NCBI GenBank assembly: GCA_900543815.1
Contig: UQST01000062.1
Coordinates: 1 to 9,934 of the forward strand
Reading direction: 5' to 3'
DNA from: an uncultured Prevotellaceae bacterium
Lineage (GTDB): Bacteria; Bacteroidota; Bacteroidia; Bacteroidales; Bacteroidaceae
Length of the DNA: 9,934 nucleotides
In this document: in pieces, positions 1-6,247 of the stretch
How the letters are laid out: each line of letters opens with the position of its first letter
Position numbering within the stretch: the stretch's first letter is position 1
Notes under the pieces: model-generated
The model's database searches: none
Seen by the model: only the letters and a program-made list of their open reading frames with translations
What the model was told of the DNA's origin: nothing
Translations under genes and position numbers: made by a program

Positions 1-102
1 CCCCATCTTTCGTCCTTTATGGATTTGAGGATGAGTGGGGTTAGGAACAAAAGCATAATCTTTGCGGTGTAAATGATAAACAAACTCTAAAAAGAAAAGA
101 CT
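1..102 (+). promoter_or_regulatory. Leader upstream of the acidic EF-hand protein
   Basis: No complete gene is visible here. Any upstream gene would have to end within the first about 70 bases, and I cannot tell in which frame. An AATCTTTG at 57-64 is one mismatch from the Bacteroidota -7 element TAnnTTTG, but no TTTG lies about 20 nt upstream of it, so it is a weak promoter candidate. The last 25 bases before the ATG are A-rich and lack a Shine-Dalgarno sequence, as is normal in this phylum. Confidence 0.25.
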
Positions 103-1470
103 ATGGATAACGAAGAGACAAAGATTCTGAACCCCAAAATGGGTACAGAGTACACAGAGGAGCAGGACAACAGTCAGAAGGTGGCTCCTAAGGCTGATGA
201 CAAGAAGTCTGATGCAAAGCTTTTCGGTGCACGAATGGCTGCTACAGCAGCAGGAGCAGCTTTGGGAACAGGCATGGCAATGGCTGCAGACCATCTGACA
301 CACGGTGCAGGTGAACCTCAAGAGGCACCTGAGGTGGAAGCGAAGGCTGATGATGATGTGGTGGAGGTGGATGTGAATGCAGGCAAGGAGAATGCCGAGA
401 CTGCTGCCACAGAACCAGCTGCCGAGACACAAGAGGCTGCTGCAGCCGCAGAGCCTGTTGCAGAACCTCATGAACCTGCAGCCGAGGTACACGAGTCAGC
501 TACAGCTACCGTTGCGGATGCTGCTGCTTCGCAGGCACAATATGCAAGCGTTCAAGCCGCACCAGAGCCAGTGGTGGTAACTATAAACGTGAATGGAGCA
601 CAGGATGCCAATGTGGTTTCGGCAGAAGCTCCTGCAGAGCATCAGGCTGTGGTGATGACCGACGAAGGAATTCATGTGGCTCAGGTGGATGATTCTGCCA
701 GCTTCTCAGAAGCATTTGCCGATGCACGTGCTCAGGTGGGAGCAGGAGGGGTGTTTGAATGGCATGGAAAGGTCTATAACACCTTCACTCAGGAAGAGTG
801 GAACAACATGTCGCAGGCAGAGCGTGCAGGATGGCAGTCGCAGGTAGATTATGATGATGTGACCGACACTGCCCAGGCCAGCGTGCATACAGCTACTCCT
901 CATCATGCAACAGAAGCCCACGTGGAGGAAGCTCCTCAGGTGGAGGTTGCTCACACAGAAGGACAGGAAGTGCCCGAGAATGCTTCTTATATCGATGAGG
1001 CAGCTCCCGAGGTGACAGCCAGTGCTGCCGATGACAGCGAGGTGCATGTGATAGGTGTTGCCGTACAGGACAATGGTCAGGGCGGTATGGCTACTATTGC
1101 CGGTTTGCAGTCTGGTGACGATATGGCTATGCTGATAGATGTGGATACTGACGGCACTGTGGATTATGTGGTGCATGATGACAATGGGGACGGCCAGATA
1201 AGCCAGGACGAGTGGCACGATGTGAGCAGCGACGGAATGAATACGGCTCAAGTGGTGGGCTCATATGTGGATGCTGCCCATCAGAATGGCGAGGATGCCA
1301 TCGTGACCGACCTTGATACAGGCGAGCATTATCAGATAACGGAGAGCGAAGACGGTTTTGGAGTGGCCTCTATGGATGATTCTTCGGCCGACATGGGTGC
1401 TCAGATGGCATGCAACGATGATATGCCAGACTATATGAATGATGCCGACCCAGGCATGATGGATGCCTGA
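103..1470 (+). CDS. Acidic Ala/Glu-rich protein with one EF-hand loop; function unknown
   Basis: I do not recognise this 455-residue protein as a named family. Residues 1-40 are polar and include the short motif NEETKIL (3-9). Residues 45-62 are an Ala/Gly/Met-rich, weakly hydrophobic stretch preceded by Lys and Arg, possibly a single membrane segment with the N-terminus inside. Residues 66-215 are low-complexity Ala/Glu/Val/Pro. A more ordered aromatic patch at 218-235 has the pattern FEWHGKVYNTF-EEW. Residues 359-370 (DDNGDGQISQDE) fit the 12-residue EF-hand loop with D1, N3, D5, G6, I8 and E12. A weaker partner loop precedes it (D346, D348, D350, G351, D354) but lacks the acidic residue at position 12. 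The tail is rich in Met and Asp. The protein may bind Ca2+ on the far side of the membrane. Its position ahead of the FHA/PP2C/caspase genes suggests a partner or substrate of that unit, but the gap of about 110 nt leaves co-transcription open. Confidence 0.8.
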   Translation: MDNEETKILNPKMGTEYTEEQDNSQKVAPKADDKKSDAKLFGARMAATAAGAALGTGMAMAADHLTHGAGEPQEAPEVEAKADDDVVEVDVNAGKENAETAATEPAAETQEAAAAAEPVAEPHEPAAEVHESATATVADAAASQAQYASVQAAPEPVVVTINVNGAQDANVVSAEAPAEHQAVVMTDEGIHVAQVDDSASFSEAFADARAQVGAGGVFEWHGKVYNTFTQEEWNNMSQAERAGWQSQVDYDDVTDTAQASVHTATPHHATEAHVEEAPQVEVAHTEGQEVPENASYIDEAAPEVTASAADDSEVHVIGVAVQDNGQGGMATIAGLQSGDDMAMLIDVDTDGTVDYVVHDDNGDGQISQDEWHDVSSDGMNTAQVVGSYVDAAHQNGEDAIVTDLDTGEHYQITESEDGFGVASMDDSSADMGAQMACNDDMPDYMNDADPGMMDA

Positions 1471-1485
1471 CGGGACAATCCCAGA

Positions 1486-1501
1486 TTCCTCACGAGAGGA
1501 A
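1486..1501 (+). other. Small hairpin after the first gene
   Basis: TTCCTC (1486-1491) and GAGGAA (1496-1501) pair perfectly around a 4-nt loop, 15 nt after the stop codon of the acidic EF-hand gene. No T-run follows, so it is at best a weak terminator or an mRNA-stability element between this gene and the FHA-phosphatase run. Confidence 0.3.
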
Positions 1502-1583
1502 GATAGGGAAAGGTAACATGTAACGTTATACAATAAACTATCATGAGAGAGTCGGGCTGTGGGAACTTGTGGGCTATTGACCC

Positions 1584-2192
1584 ATGCAAAGCGGCCAGAC
1601 TCCTCGTGACGCTAAAGATGTTGAAGCTATGGGAGTATTGTCAGTGGTGTGCCCGAACTGCCGCTCGCGCTTGTCGGTGCAGGATGTGCCTGGTATTCAG
1701 GATAAGATATTGGCCTGCCCGATATGCAAGTATAAAGCCAAGGTGAGTCTGTACCAGATGGGGCAGGCCGGCAAGGGCGGCCAGGGAGCTTCAGACGAAG
1801 CTACCCGCCTGCCTGGTTCGTTCGGCCAACAGGTGAAGACCGATACGGGGCAGATGAGAGTGCTGCAGACCGGCCAGATATGCGAACTGCGTATGGGCAG
1901 CCAGGTGCTTGGACGGCTTGCCCAGTCGGGTACTGCCGACCTGCAGATAGGCAGCGATACGTATAGAGACGAATATATGAGCCGCAGGCACGTGCAGATA
2001 GATGTGGTGCGTACAGCGCTTGGCATCGAACACCATTTGGTGGAGATTGGTTCGAAGAACATTATCCAATTAAATGGACGCGATATTATGCGTGGTGACG
2101 AGATAGTTCTTAACTTTGGGGATAAACTTACATTGGGCAAAACAGACATAGTGCTGGAGGAGACCAATGACGATGCAACAAAAGTGATATGA
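1584..2192 (+). CDS. Zinc-ribbon plus FHA domain protein (phosphothreonine reader)
   Basis: This is a 202-residue soluble protein. An N-terminal zinc ribbon is shown by two CPxC knuckles (C23/C26 and C45/C48). A linker follows, then a forkhead-associated domain from about residue 95 to 192. Its signature parts are G110-R111, the SRRH phosphopeptide-binding stretch (133-136) and N164-G165. FHA domains bind phosphothreonine peptides, so this is a likely cytoplasmic adaptor. Two Thr motifs of the same type flank the FHA domain: DEATRLP (71-77) and DDATKVI at the extreme C-terminus (196-202). Either may be phosphorylated and bound by FHA domains in cis or in trans. The start is uncertain. ATG 1584 comes directly after an in-frame TGA, while ATG 1629 (MGVLSVVCPNC) has a more A-rich upstream stretch and would put the zinc ribbon at the N-terminus, giving 187 residues. 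The stop overlaps the phosphatase start as ATGA. Confidence 0.9.
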   Translation: MQSGQTPRDAKDVEAMGVLSVVCPNCRSRLSVQDVPGIQDKILACPICKYKAKVSLYQMGQAGKGGQGASDEATRLPGSFGQQVKTDTGQMRVLQTGQICELRMGSQVLGRLAQSGTADLQIGSDTYRDEYMSRRHVQIDVVRTALGIEHHLVEIGSKNIIQLNGRDIMRGDEIVLNFGDKLTLGKTDIVLEETNDDATKVI

Positions 2193-3448
2193 AGATAATA
2201 ATAAGACAGCCGCAGTGCTTCACAGAGATAGGAAGGAAGGAGAATCAGGAGGATTACCTGTGGCCAAGTCCAAAGGAGACAACTGCTGCCTGCCGCGTAT
2301 TCCTGATGTGTGACGGAGTGGGCGGGCAGGATCATGGTGAAGTGGCCAGTCGCACGGCTGCTACAGCACTGGGAACCTATCTGAGCAATCATGTGCCTGA
2401 GGACGGGAAACTGACAAAGGCGTTGTTCGAAGAGGCATTGGCACATGCTTATGACGCTCTGGACCAGGCCGACGCTACTGCCTCCAGCAAAATGGCCACC
2501 ACTATGACTTGTCTGGCGCTTCACAGTGGAGGAGCATTGATAGCCCACATCGGTGACAGCCGGGTGTATCACATCCGTCCGTCGCTGGCTGATGCGAACG
2601 GACGCACGGGCATCATTTATCAATCTACAGACCATTCGCTGGTCAATGATCTGCTTCGTGCGGGCGAACTGACAGAGGAAGAGGCTGCCAACTTCCCTCA
2701 TAAAAACGTCATCACACGTGCCATGCAGCCGCACATGGAGCGTAGATGCAAGGCTGATATATATAATGAGGAGGATGTGCAGGCCGGTGATTACTTTTTC
2801 CTCTGCTGTGATGGAGTGCTCGAGCAGTTGACCAACGACCTACTGGGCAGTATCCTTGCCGATGCATCCAAGGATGATGAAGCCAAGATAAAAGCCATAA
2901 AGGCTGTGTGCGATGGCAAAACCCGCGACAACTACACCTGCTGGCTTATTCCAGTGGAGTCTGTTGAGGGTGCACCGGTTTCGGCTGCAGTTGATGAGGA
3001 TTTGGTGGCTGCAACGGTGGAGCCAGGAGAGAGCACTGAGACGGAAGGGGCGAAGAAAGGTGCCACGCAGACAGATTCTCCTCGCGTTCAAGTGAAGTAT
3101 GGACATCAAGGCATACCTCATACAGGCCAGCCCATAAAGACTGCACCGTCTTCTCCAGTCAAGAGACTGCTGGATTGGATGAAGATGGGTCGGATGAAAT
3201 GGAGGGCTGTCATTCTCTTGTTGTGGTTGTGCTCAATGGCAGCTGTCTGGTTCTATGCCAAAGGTGTGCCGTCTGGAGTGAAGGTGGAGATAGAACCTCT
3301 TTGGAAAAACGTGAACAGATTCATTCACAAAAGCAGTCCAGACTCGGTAAAGGACAGCGCTCACAACCGGGAAAAGAGGACTATCCACGTCAAACAGAAT
3401 TCGGAAGCTCCTACTTCAGAGCCGGACACAACCAAAACGGGAGGCTGA
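2189..3448 (+). CDS. Membrane-anchored PP2C-type Ser/Thr protein phosphatase
   Basis: The product has 419 residues. The N-terminal 255 form a complete PP2C (PPM) catalytic domain, which removes phosphate from Ser/Thr using two metal ions. Visible motifs are ENQEDY with D22, CDGVGG with D42 and G43, ATTMTCLAL (103-111), HIGDSRVY (120-127), TDHS (147-150), NVITRAM (173-179), CCDGV with D208, and RDN with D247. The four Asp residues that hold the metals are all present, so it should be active. A Pro/Thr/Glu-rich linker (256-330) leads to one hydrophobic segment (about 339-357) flanked by basic residues on its N-terminal side. This places the phosphatase in the cytoplasm and a 60-residue polar tail in the periplasm. 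It starts by ATGA overlap with the FHA gene and ends by 1-nt overlap with the LytTR gene. It probably reverses Thr phosphorylation read by the two FHA proteins. Bacterial PppA and Stp are relatives by domain only. Confidence 0.95.
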   Translation: MKIIIRQPQCFTEIGRKENQEDYLWPSPKETTAACRVFLMCDGVGGQDHGEVASRTAATALGTYLSNHVPEDGKLTKALFEEALAHAYDALDQADATASSKMATTMTCLALHSGGALIAHIGDSRVYHIRPSLADANGRTGIIYQSTDHSLVNDLLRAGELTEEEAANFPHKNVITRAMQPHMERRCKADIYNEEDVQAGDYFFLCCDGVLEQLTNDLLGSILADASKDDEAKIKAIKAVCDGKTRDNYTCWLIPVESVEGAPVSAAVDEDLVAATVEPGESTETEGAKKGATQTDSPRVQVKYGHQGIPHTGQPIKTAPSSPVKRLLDWMKMGRMKWRAVILLLWLCSMAAVWFYAKGVPSGVKVEIEPLWKNVNRFIHKSSPDSVKDSAHNREKRTIHVKQNSEAPTSEPDTTKTGG

Positions 3449-3834
3449 TGGAGGAGCGTAGGGAGATACATGTGCTCTACTTCAATACGCGTGACGAAAT
3501 GGTGCGTGTTGACCTTCGCAAGGTGGGCTACTTCAGGGCAGACAGGAATTACACCGATGTGTATTTCCTCAATGGCTATCATGTGACGTTGCCCACCAAT
3601 ATGGCAGAGATAGAGCGAATGCTGGAGGAAGTGCGTGCAAAGGTGATTACCGTTCCCTTTGTGCGCATTGGCCGTAGCATGATAGTCAACCTCTCCCACA
3701 TCATACACATCAATGTGCTGAAGCAGGAACTGACACTCAGCGATATGCATTCTGCGAGTGTGCTGCGGGTGGAGGTACAGAAGGAGGCACTGAAAAAACT
3801 AAAGGAACTTTATAGCAACAAAGAGAAAGCATGA
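3448..3834 (+). CDS. Stand-alone LytTR DNA-binding protein
   Basis: The start is ATG 3448, which overlaps the phosphatase stop as TGATG and gives 128 residues. The frame stays open back to 3175, but those extra 91 codons lie inside the phosphatase gene and encode no domain. The whole protein is a LytTR domain: VGYFRADRNYTDVYFLNG (26-43) matches the first conserved block, and FVRIGRSMIVNLSHI (71-85) matches the conserved F-R-RS-VN motif of the DNA-contacting region. There is no receiver domain and no membrane segment, unlike the AgrA, AlgR and LytR response regulators. It is therefore an orphan transcription factor whose activity may be set by partner binding or by phosphorylation from the same pathway. 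LytTR proteins usually bind two direct repeats near a promoter. Its place in the middle of the operon suggests autoregulation, which is inference. Confidence 0.93.
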   Translation: MEERREIHVLYFNTRDEMVRVDLRKVGYFRADRNYTDVYFLNGYHVTLPTNMAEIERMLEEVRAKVITVPFVRIGRSMIVNLSHIIHINVLKQELTLSDMHSASVLRVEVQKEALKKLKELYSNKEKA

Positions 3835-4544
3835 TGAAAATCATAGTGGGAAGAGGCCGGAGCAAGGCTACCCAGAGAATGGAAATCAATGACCCGACGG
3901 TCAGCCGCGAACACTGTTGGCTCTCTGACAATGGCGACGGCACTTATACGCTGGAGAACAAGAGTGCGCAAGGTACAATGGTCAACGGCCGTCAGATATT
4001 GAAAACCAAGGTGACAGCCAATACCTTTATCCAATTGAGTCCCAATACTACGGTAAGGGTTGCTGACCTTCTGCCCCTCCAATCGGCTCCCTCGCCACAT
4101 GTGCAGGCTGGTGCGCCGCCTCAGACTGCTGTTCCCGAATATTCCATCAAGCATCTTCAGTACGTGTGGGATGAGTATCACGGACGGATTCTTGATATTC
4201 AGAGAAATCAGCACAGTATCAATGTCCTGCGCAGTGCATCTCCCTTGTTTACCTTGGGAAGTGGTGCTGTTGCTGCATTGGCAAGAGCTTTGGGATGGGG
4301 AGATTCCGTCTTCAGTTTGACCATCATCCTCACCGTCATCGGCTTGGGACTGATGGCGTACAGCTTTGTGAAGGGCTTCAATGACCATAGCATAGACGAC
4401 AGGGAGAGAGCTACCGAGGATTTCCAGAGTAAATATGTGTGCCCGAATCCCAAGTGTCACCAATTCATGGGTAACACGCCTTATAGTCTGCTTCGTCAGA
4501 AAAAGTGCTGTCCCTCCTGCAGATGCAAATTCACGGTGAAATGA
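3831..4544 (+). CDS. Membrane FHA protein with two TM segments and C-terminal zinc ribbon
   Basis: The product has 237 residues. An N-terminal FHA domain covers about residues 2-80: VGRG (6-9), VSREH (24-28) with the phosphate-contacting S25 and R26, and the QGTMVNGRQI strand-turn (47-56). A Pro/Ala-rich linker and a polar helix follow (82-134). Two hydrophobic segments (about 137-155 and 160-181) form a membrane hairpin, so both ends should lie in the cytoplasm. The C-terminus carries a zinc ribbon: C204 and C209, then C226/C227, C230 and C232. The protein would anchor phosphothreonine partners to the inner membrane. The start overlaps the LytTR stop (ATGATG), and either ATG 3831 or 3834 could be used. 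The end overlaps the caspase gene as ATGA. The order is FHA first and ribbon last, the reverse of the soluble FHA protein upstream, so the two are not simple duplicates. Confidence 0.9.
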   Translation: MMKIIVGRGRSKATQRMEINDPTVSREHCWLSDNGDGTYTLENKSAQGTMVNGRQILKTKVTANTFIQLSPNTTVRVADLLPLQSAPSPHVQAGAPPQTAVPEYSIKHLQYVWDEYHGRILDIQRNQHSINVLRSASPLFTLGSGAVAALARALGWGDSVFSLTIILTVIGLGLMAYSFVKGFNDHSIDDRERATEDFQSKYVCPNPKCHQFMGNTPYSLLRQKKCCPSCRCKFTVK

Positions 4545-5275
4545 TGAGCCGTCTGAGTGTTTTCTTTCTCCTTCTCTCTGTCCTTTCGCTTCTTCCCGCG
4601 AGGGCAGAGACATACGTAGTGGTGGTGGGTGTTGCCAATTATCAGAACGTAAGAGGGCTGGCTCTCACCGAGAATGATGCCAAGACAATGGCTTCACTCT
4701 ACAAATCTCACACGCGTAATGTCATCACTATGACAGGCCGTTATGCCACTCGTGCCAATATCCTCAAGGCAATGAATGACCAGTTTACCAGAGCCAAGAA
4801 GGGCGATATGGTTGTTTCCTTCTTTAGCGGTCATGGCTACGAGGGCGGCTTCTGCCCCTATGATATGGGTAGGAAATATCGGAATGCGCTCAGTTATGAG
4901 GATGTCTATTCGGTGTTCCGGCGCAGTAAGGCCAGCAGGAAAGTGGTGATAGCCGATGCCTGCATGTCTGGTGGTCTGAGGAAGGAGAAACCTTCGGGCG
5001 CATCGGCAAGGAAATCTTCTGATGTGCTGATGTTTCTCTCTTCGCGCACCAATGAGTATTCTATCGAAAACAGAAAGATGCACAATGGATTCTTCACCGC
5101 CTATCTTGATAGGGGGATGCGTGGGGCGGCAGATGCCAATAAGGACAAGGTGGTGACTGCCAAGGAACTCTTTACCTATGTGAGCAAGGGCGTGAAGCAG
5201 TTGAGTGGCAATAGGCAGCATCCTGTCATGTGGGGGAATTTCAGCGATGATTTCGTTATGATGGACTGGCGATGA
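4541..5275 (+). CDS. Secreted caspase-like cysteine protease (peptidase C14 type)
   Basis: The start is ATG 4541 (or 4544), in ATGA overlap with the FHA gene. A longer reading from 4505 would bury the signal peptide. The product has 244 residues. Residues 1-22 are a type I signal peptide: a basic MMSR start, a Leu/Val/Phe core and an ARA cleavage site before E23. The rest is one caspase p20-like fold: the first strand YVVVVGVANY (25-34), the catalytic His in SGHG (H98) and the catalytic Cys in DACMSG (C141). Both dyad residues are intact, so it is probably active. A late segment DANKDKVVTAKE (198-209) has the spacing of an EF-hand loop with D1, N3, D5 and E12 but Lys instead of Gly at position 6, so Ca2+ control is possible. 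Secretion places it in the periplasm, across the membrane from the phosphatase and FHA domains. It is more likely the output of this operon than a general protease. Substrate unknown. Confidence 0.93.
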   Translation: MMSRLSVFFLLLSVLSLLPARAETYVVVVGVANYQNVRGLALTENDAKTMASLYKSHTRNVITMTGRYATRANILKAMNDQFTRAKKGDMVVSFFSGHGYEGGFCPYDMGRKYRNALSYEDVYSVFRRSKASRKVVIADACMSGGLRKEKPSGASARKSSDVLMFLSSRTNEYSIENRKMHNGFFTAYLDRGMRGAADANKDKVVTAKELFTYVSKGVKQLSGNRQHPVMWGNFSDDFVMMDWR

Positions 5276-5299
5276 GGCTGGGGTGGCGGGAGAAAGCGG

Positions 5300-5337
5300 C
5301 CATCCCCCTCTGCGCTTGGTGCTGCAGAGGGGGGTGG
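5300..5337. terminator. GC-rich hairpin between convergent genes
   Basis: CCCCCTCTGC (5304-5313) pairs perfectly with GCAGAGGGGG (5324-5333) across a 10-nt loop. Four more pairs, one of them G-U, extend the stem to 5300/5337. It lies between the caspase stop (5275) and the riboflavin synthase stop (5361), where both transcripts converge. Neither side has a strong T-run, so bidirectional termination is likely but not certain. Confidence 0.6.
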
Positions 5338-5360
5338 ATGGTGTTGGGATGCAGCTGTGA

Positions 5361-5963
5361 TTAGAGCAGCTGGTTCATGCGGGCGATGTATTTGCCCAGG
5401 ATGTCGAACTCGATGTTTACCTGGGTGCCTACTTCGAAGGTGTGGAAGTTGGTGTGCTCCCATGTGAAGGGGATGATGCATACCTGGAAGGTGTCGCTTG
5501 TGGGACGGCATACGGTGAGGCTCACGCCGTTGACCGTTACGCTTCCTTTATCCACGCAGAAGTAACCCTGGCGTACTGCTTCCTTGCTGCTCTCGTATTT
5601 GAAGGTGAACTGATGGCTTCCCTCCTGGTCGTCGATGGCGATGCAGGTGGCTGTCTGATCTACATGACCCTGCACAATGTGGCCGTCCAACCGGCCGTTG
5701 AGTATCATGCTGCGCTCAACGTTGACCAAGTCACCCACCTTGAGCTGTCCCAGATTGGTGCAGTTGAGTGTCTCGCGCATGGCTGTTACGGTATATTGAC
5801 CGTCCTTTATCTCCACCACAGTGAGGCACACACCGTTGTGTGCCACGCTTTGGTCTATCTTCAGTTCCTCTACGAATGGGCACGAGAGGGTGAAGTGCAC
5901 GTTGTCCTGCTCTGTTCTGATGGCCTCCACACGGGCCATTCCTTCGATGATACCTGAAAACAT
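5361..5963 (-). CDS. ribE: Riboflavin synthase, alpha subunit
   Basis: The product has 200 residues, close to the usual length of about 200-215 for this enzyme. It catalyses the last step of riboflavin synthesis, the dismutation of two molecules of 6,7-dimethyl-8-ribityllumazine, in the cytoplasm as a trimer. The start MFSGIIEGMA is the family's hallmark N-terminus. The two lumazine-binding half-barrels are visible as a repeat: NGVCLTVV (43-50) in the first half and NGVSLTVC (145-152) in the second. The GHIVQGHVD motif (94-102) opens the second half. The gene stands alone on the minus strand, convergent with the caspase operon and divergent from the efflux operon. A Bacteroidota-type promoter is seen about 70 nt upstream. 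I see no FMN riboswitch in that leader. In enterobacteria the same enzyme is called ribC. Confidence 0.97.
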   Translation of the reverse strand: MFSGIIEGMARVEAIRTEQDNVHFTLSCPFVEELKIDQSVAHNGVCLTVVEIKDGQYTVTAMRETLNCTNLGQLKVGDLVNVERSMILNGRLDGHIVQGHVDQTATCIAIDDQEGSHQFTFKYESSKEAVRQGYFCVDKGSVTVNGVSLTVCRPTSDTFQVCIIPFTWEHTNFHTFEVGTQVNIEFDILGKYIARMNQLL

Positions 5964-6031
5964 AGTCGTATCTATTTCCTTGTTATGGTTTCTTTATTAT
6001 TCTCGGTGTACCCCCAATAGGGCGCTGAGGA

Positions 6032-6064
6032 CAAAGGTACAGACTTTTGCGGGAATTGTGCCAA
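6032..6064 (-). promoter_or_regulatory. Bacteroidota-type promoter for ribE
   Basis: Read on the minus strand, TACCTTTG (6039 down to 6032) matches the -7 consensus TAnnTTTG exactly. A TTGG (6064-6061) lies 21 nt upstream as a partial -33 element. Transcription would start about 60 nt before the ribE ATG. Confidence 0.55.
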
Positions 6065-6233
6065 TTCCTTTGCTAAAAATCACCAACTGGCTGTCTCTAT
6101 AGTGTCAGCGGGCTGCCACTTGCATCGCAGCACGCTGCGCTCTCCCTTGCAGCGCGCTTGCTTCGTGTGGTCAGTGCTATACCAGCCAAGATGAAGGTCA
6201 TTCGCATGCAGCTGGAAGGGAATATGGTGTCAT

Positions 6234-6247
6234 TTGACTATTGACTA
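6234..6247. repeat. Tandem 7-bp repeat TTGACTA x2
   Basis: Two perfect copies of TTGACTA stand head to tail (6234-6240 and 6241-6247). They lie within the inverted-repeat segment and may be chance or a protein-binding site. Confidence 0.35.

Noticed and set aside
1543..1746. A 67-codon frame starting MRESGCGNLW before the zinc-ribbon FHA gene
   Set aside because: It overlaps the FHA gene in another frame and its Cys/Arg-rich translation is a shadow of the zinc-ribbon codons.
1697..2734. A 345-codon antisense open frame across the FHA and phosphatase genes
   Set aside because: It is antisense to two genes with clear domain motifs, its translation is rich in Cys, Ser and Arg with no recognisable motif, and it has no promoter-like context.
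3175..3447. An open 91-codon extension upstream of the LytTR start, overlapping the phosphatase gene
   Set aside because: It lies inside the PP2C tail in another frame, shows no domain, and the ATG at 3448 overlaps the phosphatase stop as at the other junctions. The LytTR domain is complete from 3448.
3810..4613. A 267-codon antisense open frame across the membrane-FHA gene
   Set aside because: It mirrors the coding pattern of the plus-strand gene and shows no domain or plausible start region.
1584..5275. Type VI secretion fragment, suggested by the FHA plus PP2C pairing
   Set aside because: No sheath, ClpV, TssM/TssK or Hcp-like gene is present, and the LytTR and caspase genes do not belong to that cluster type.
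5964..6031. FMN riboswitch upstream of ribE
   Set aside because: The leader is only about 60 nt and lacks the conserved multi-stem layout of the FMN aptamer.
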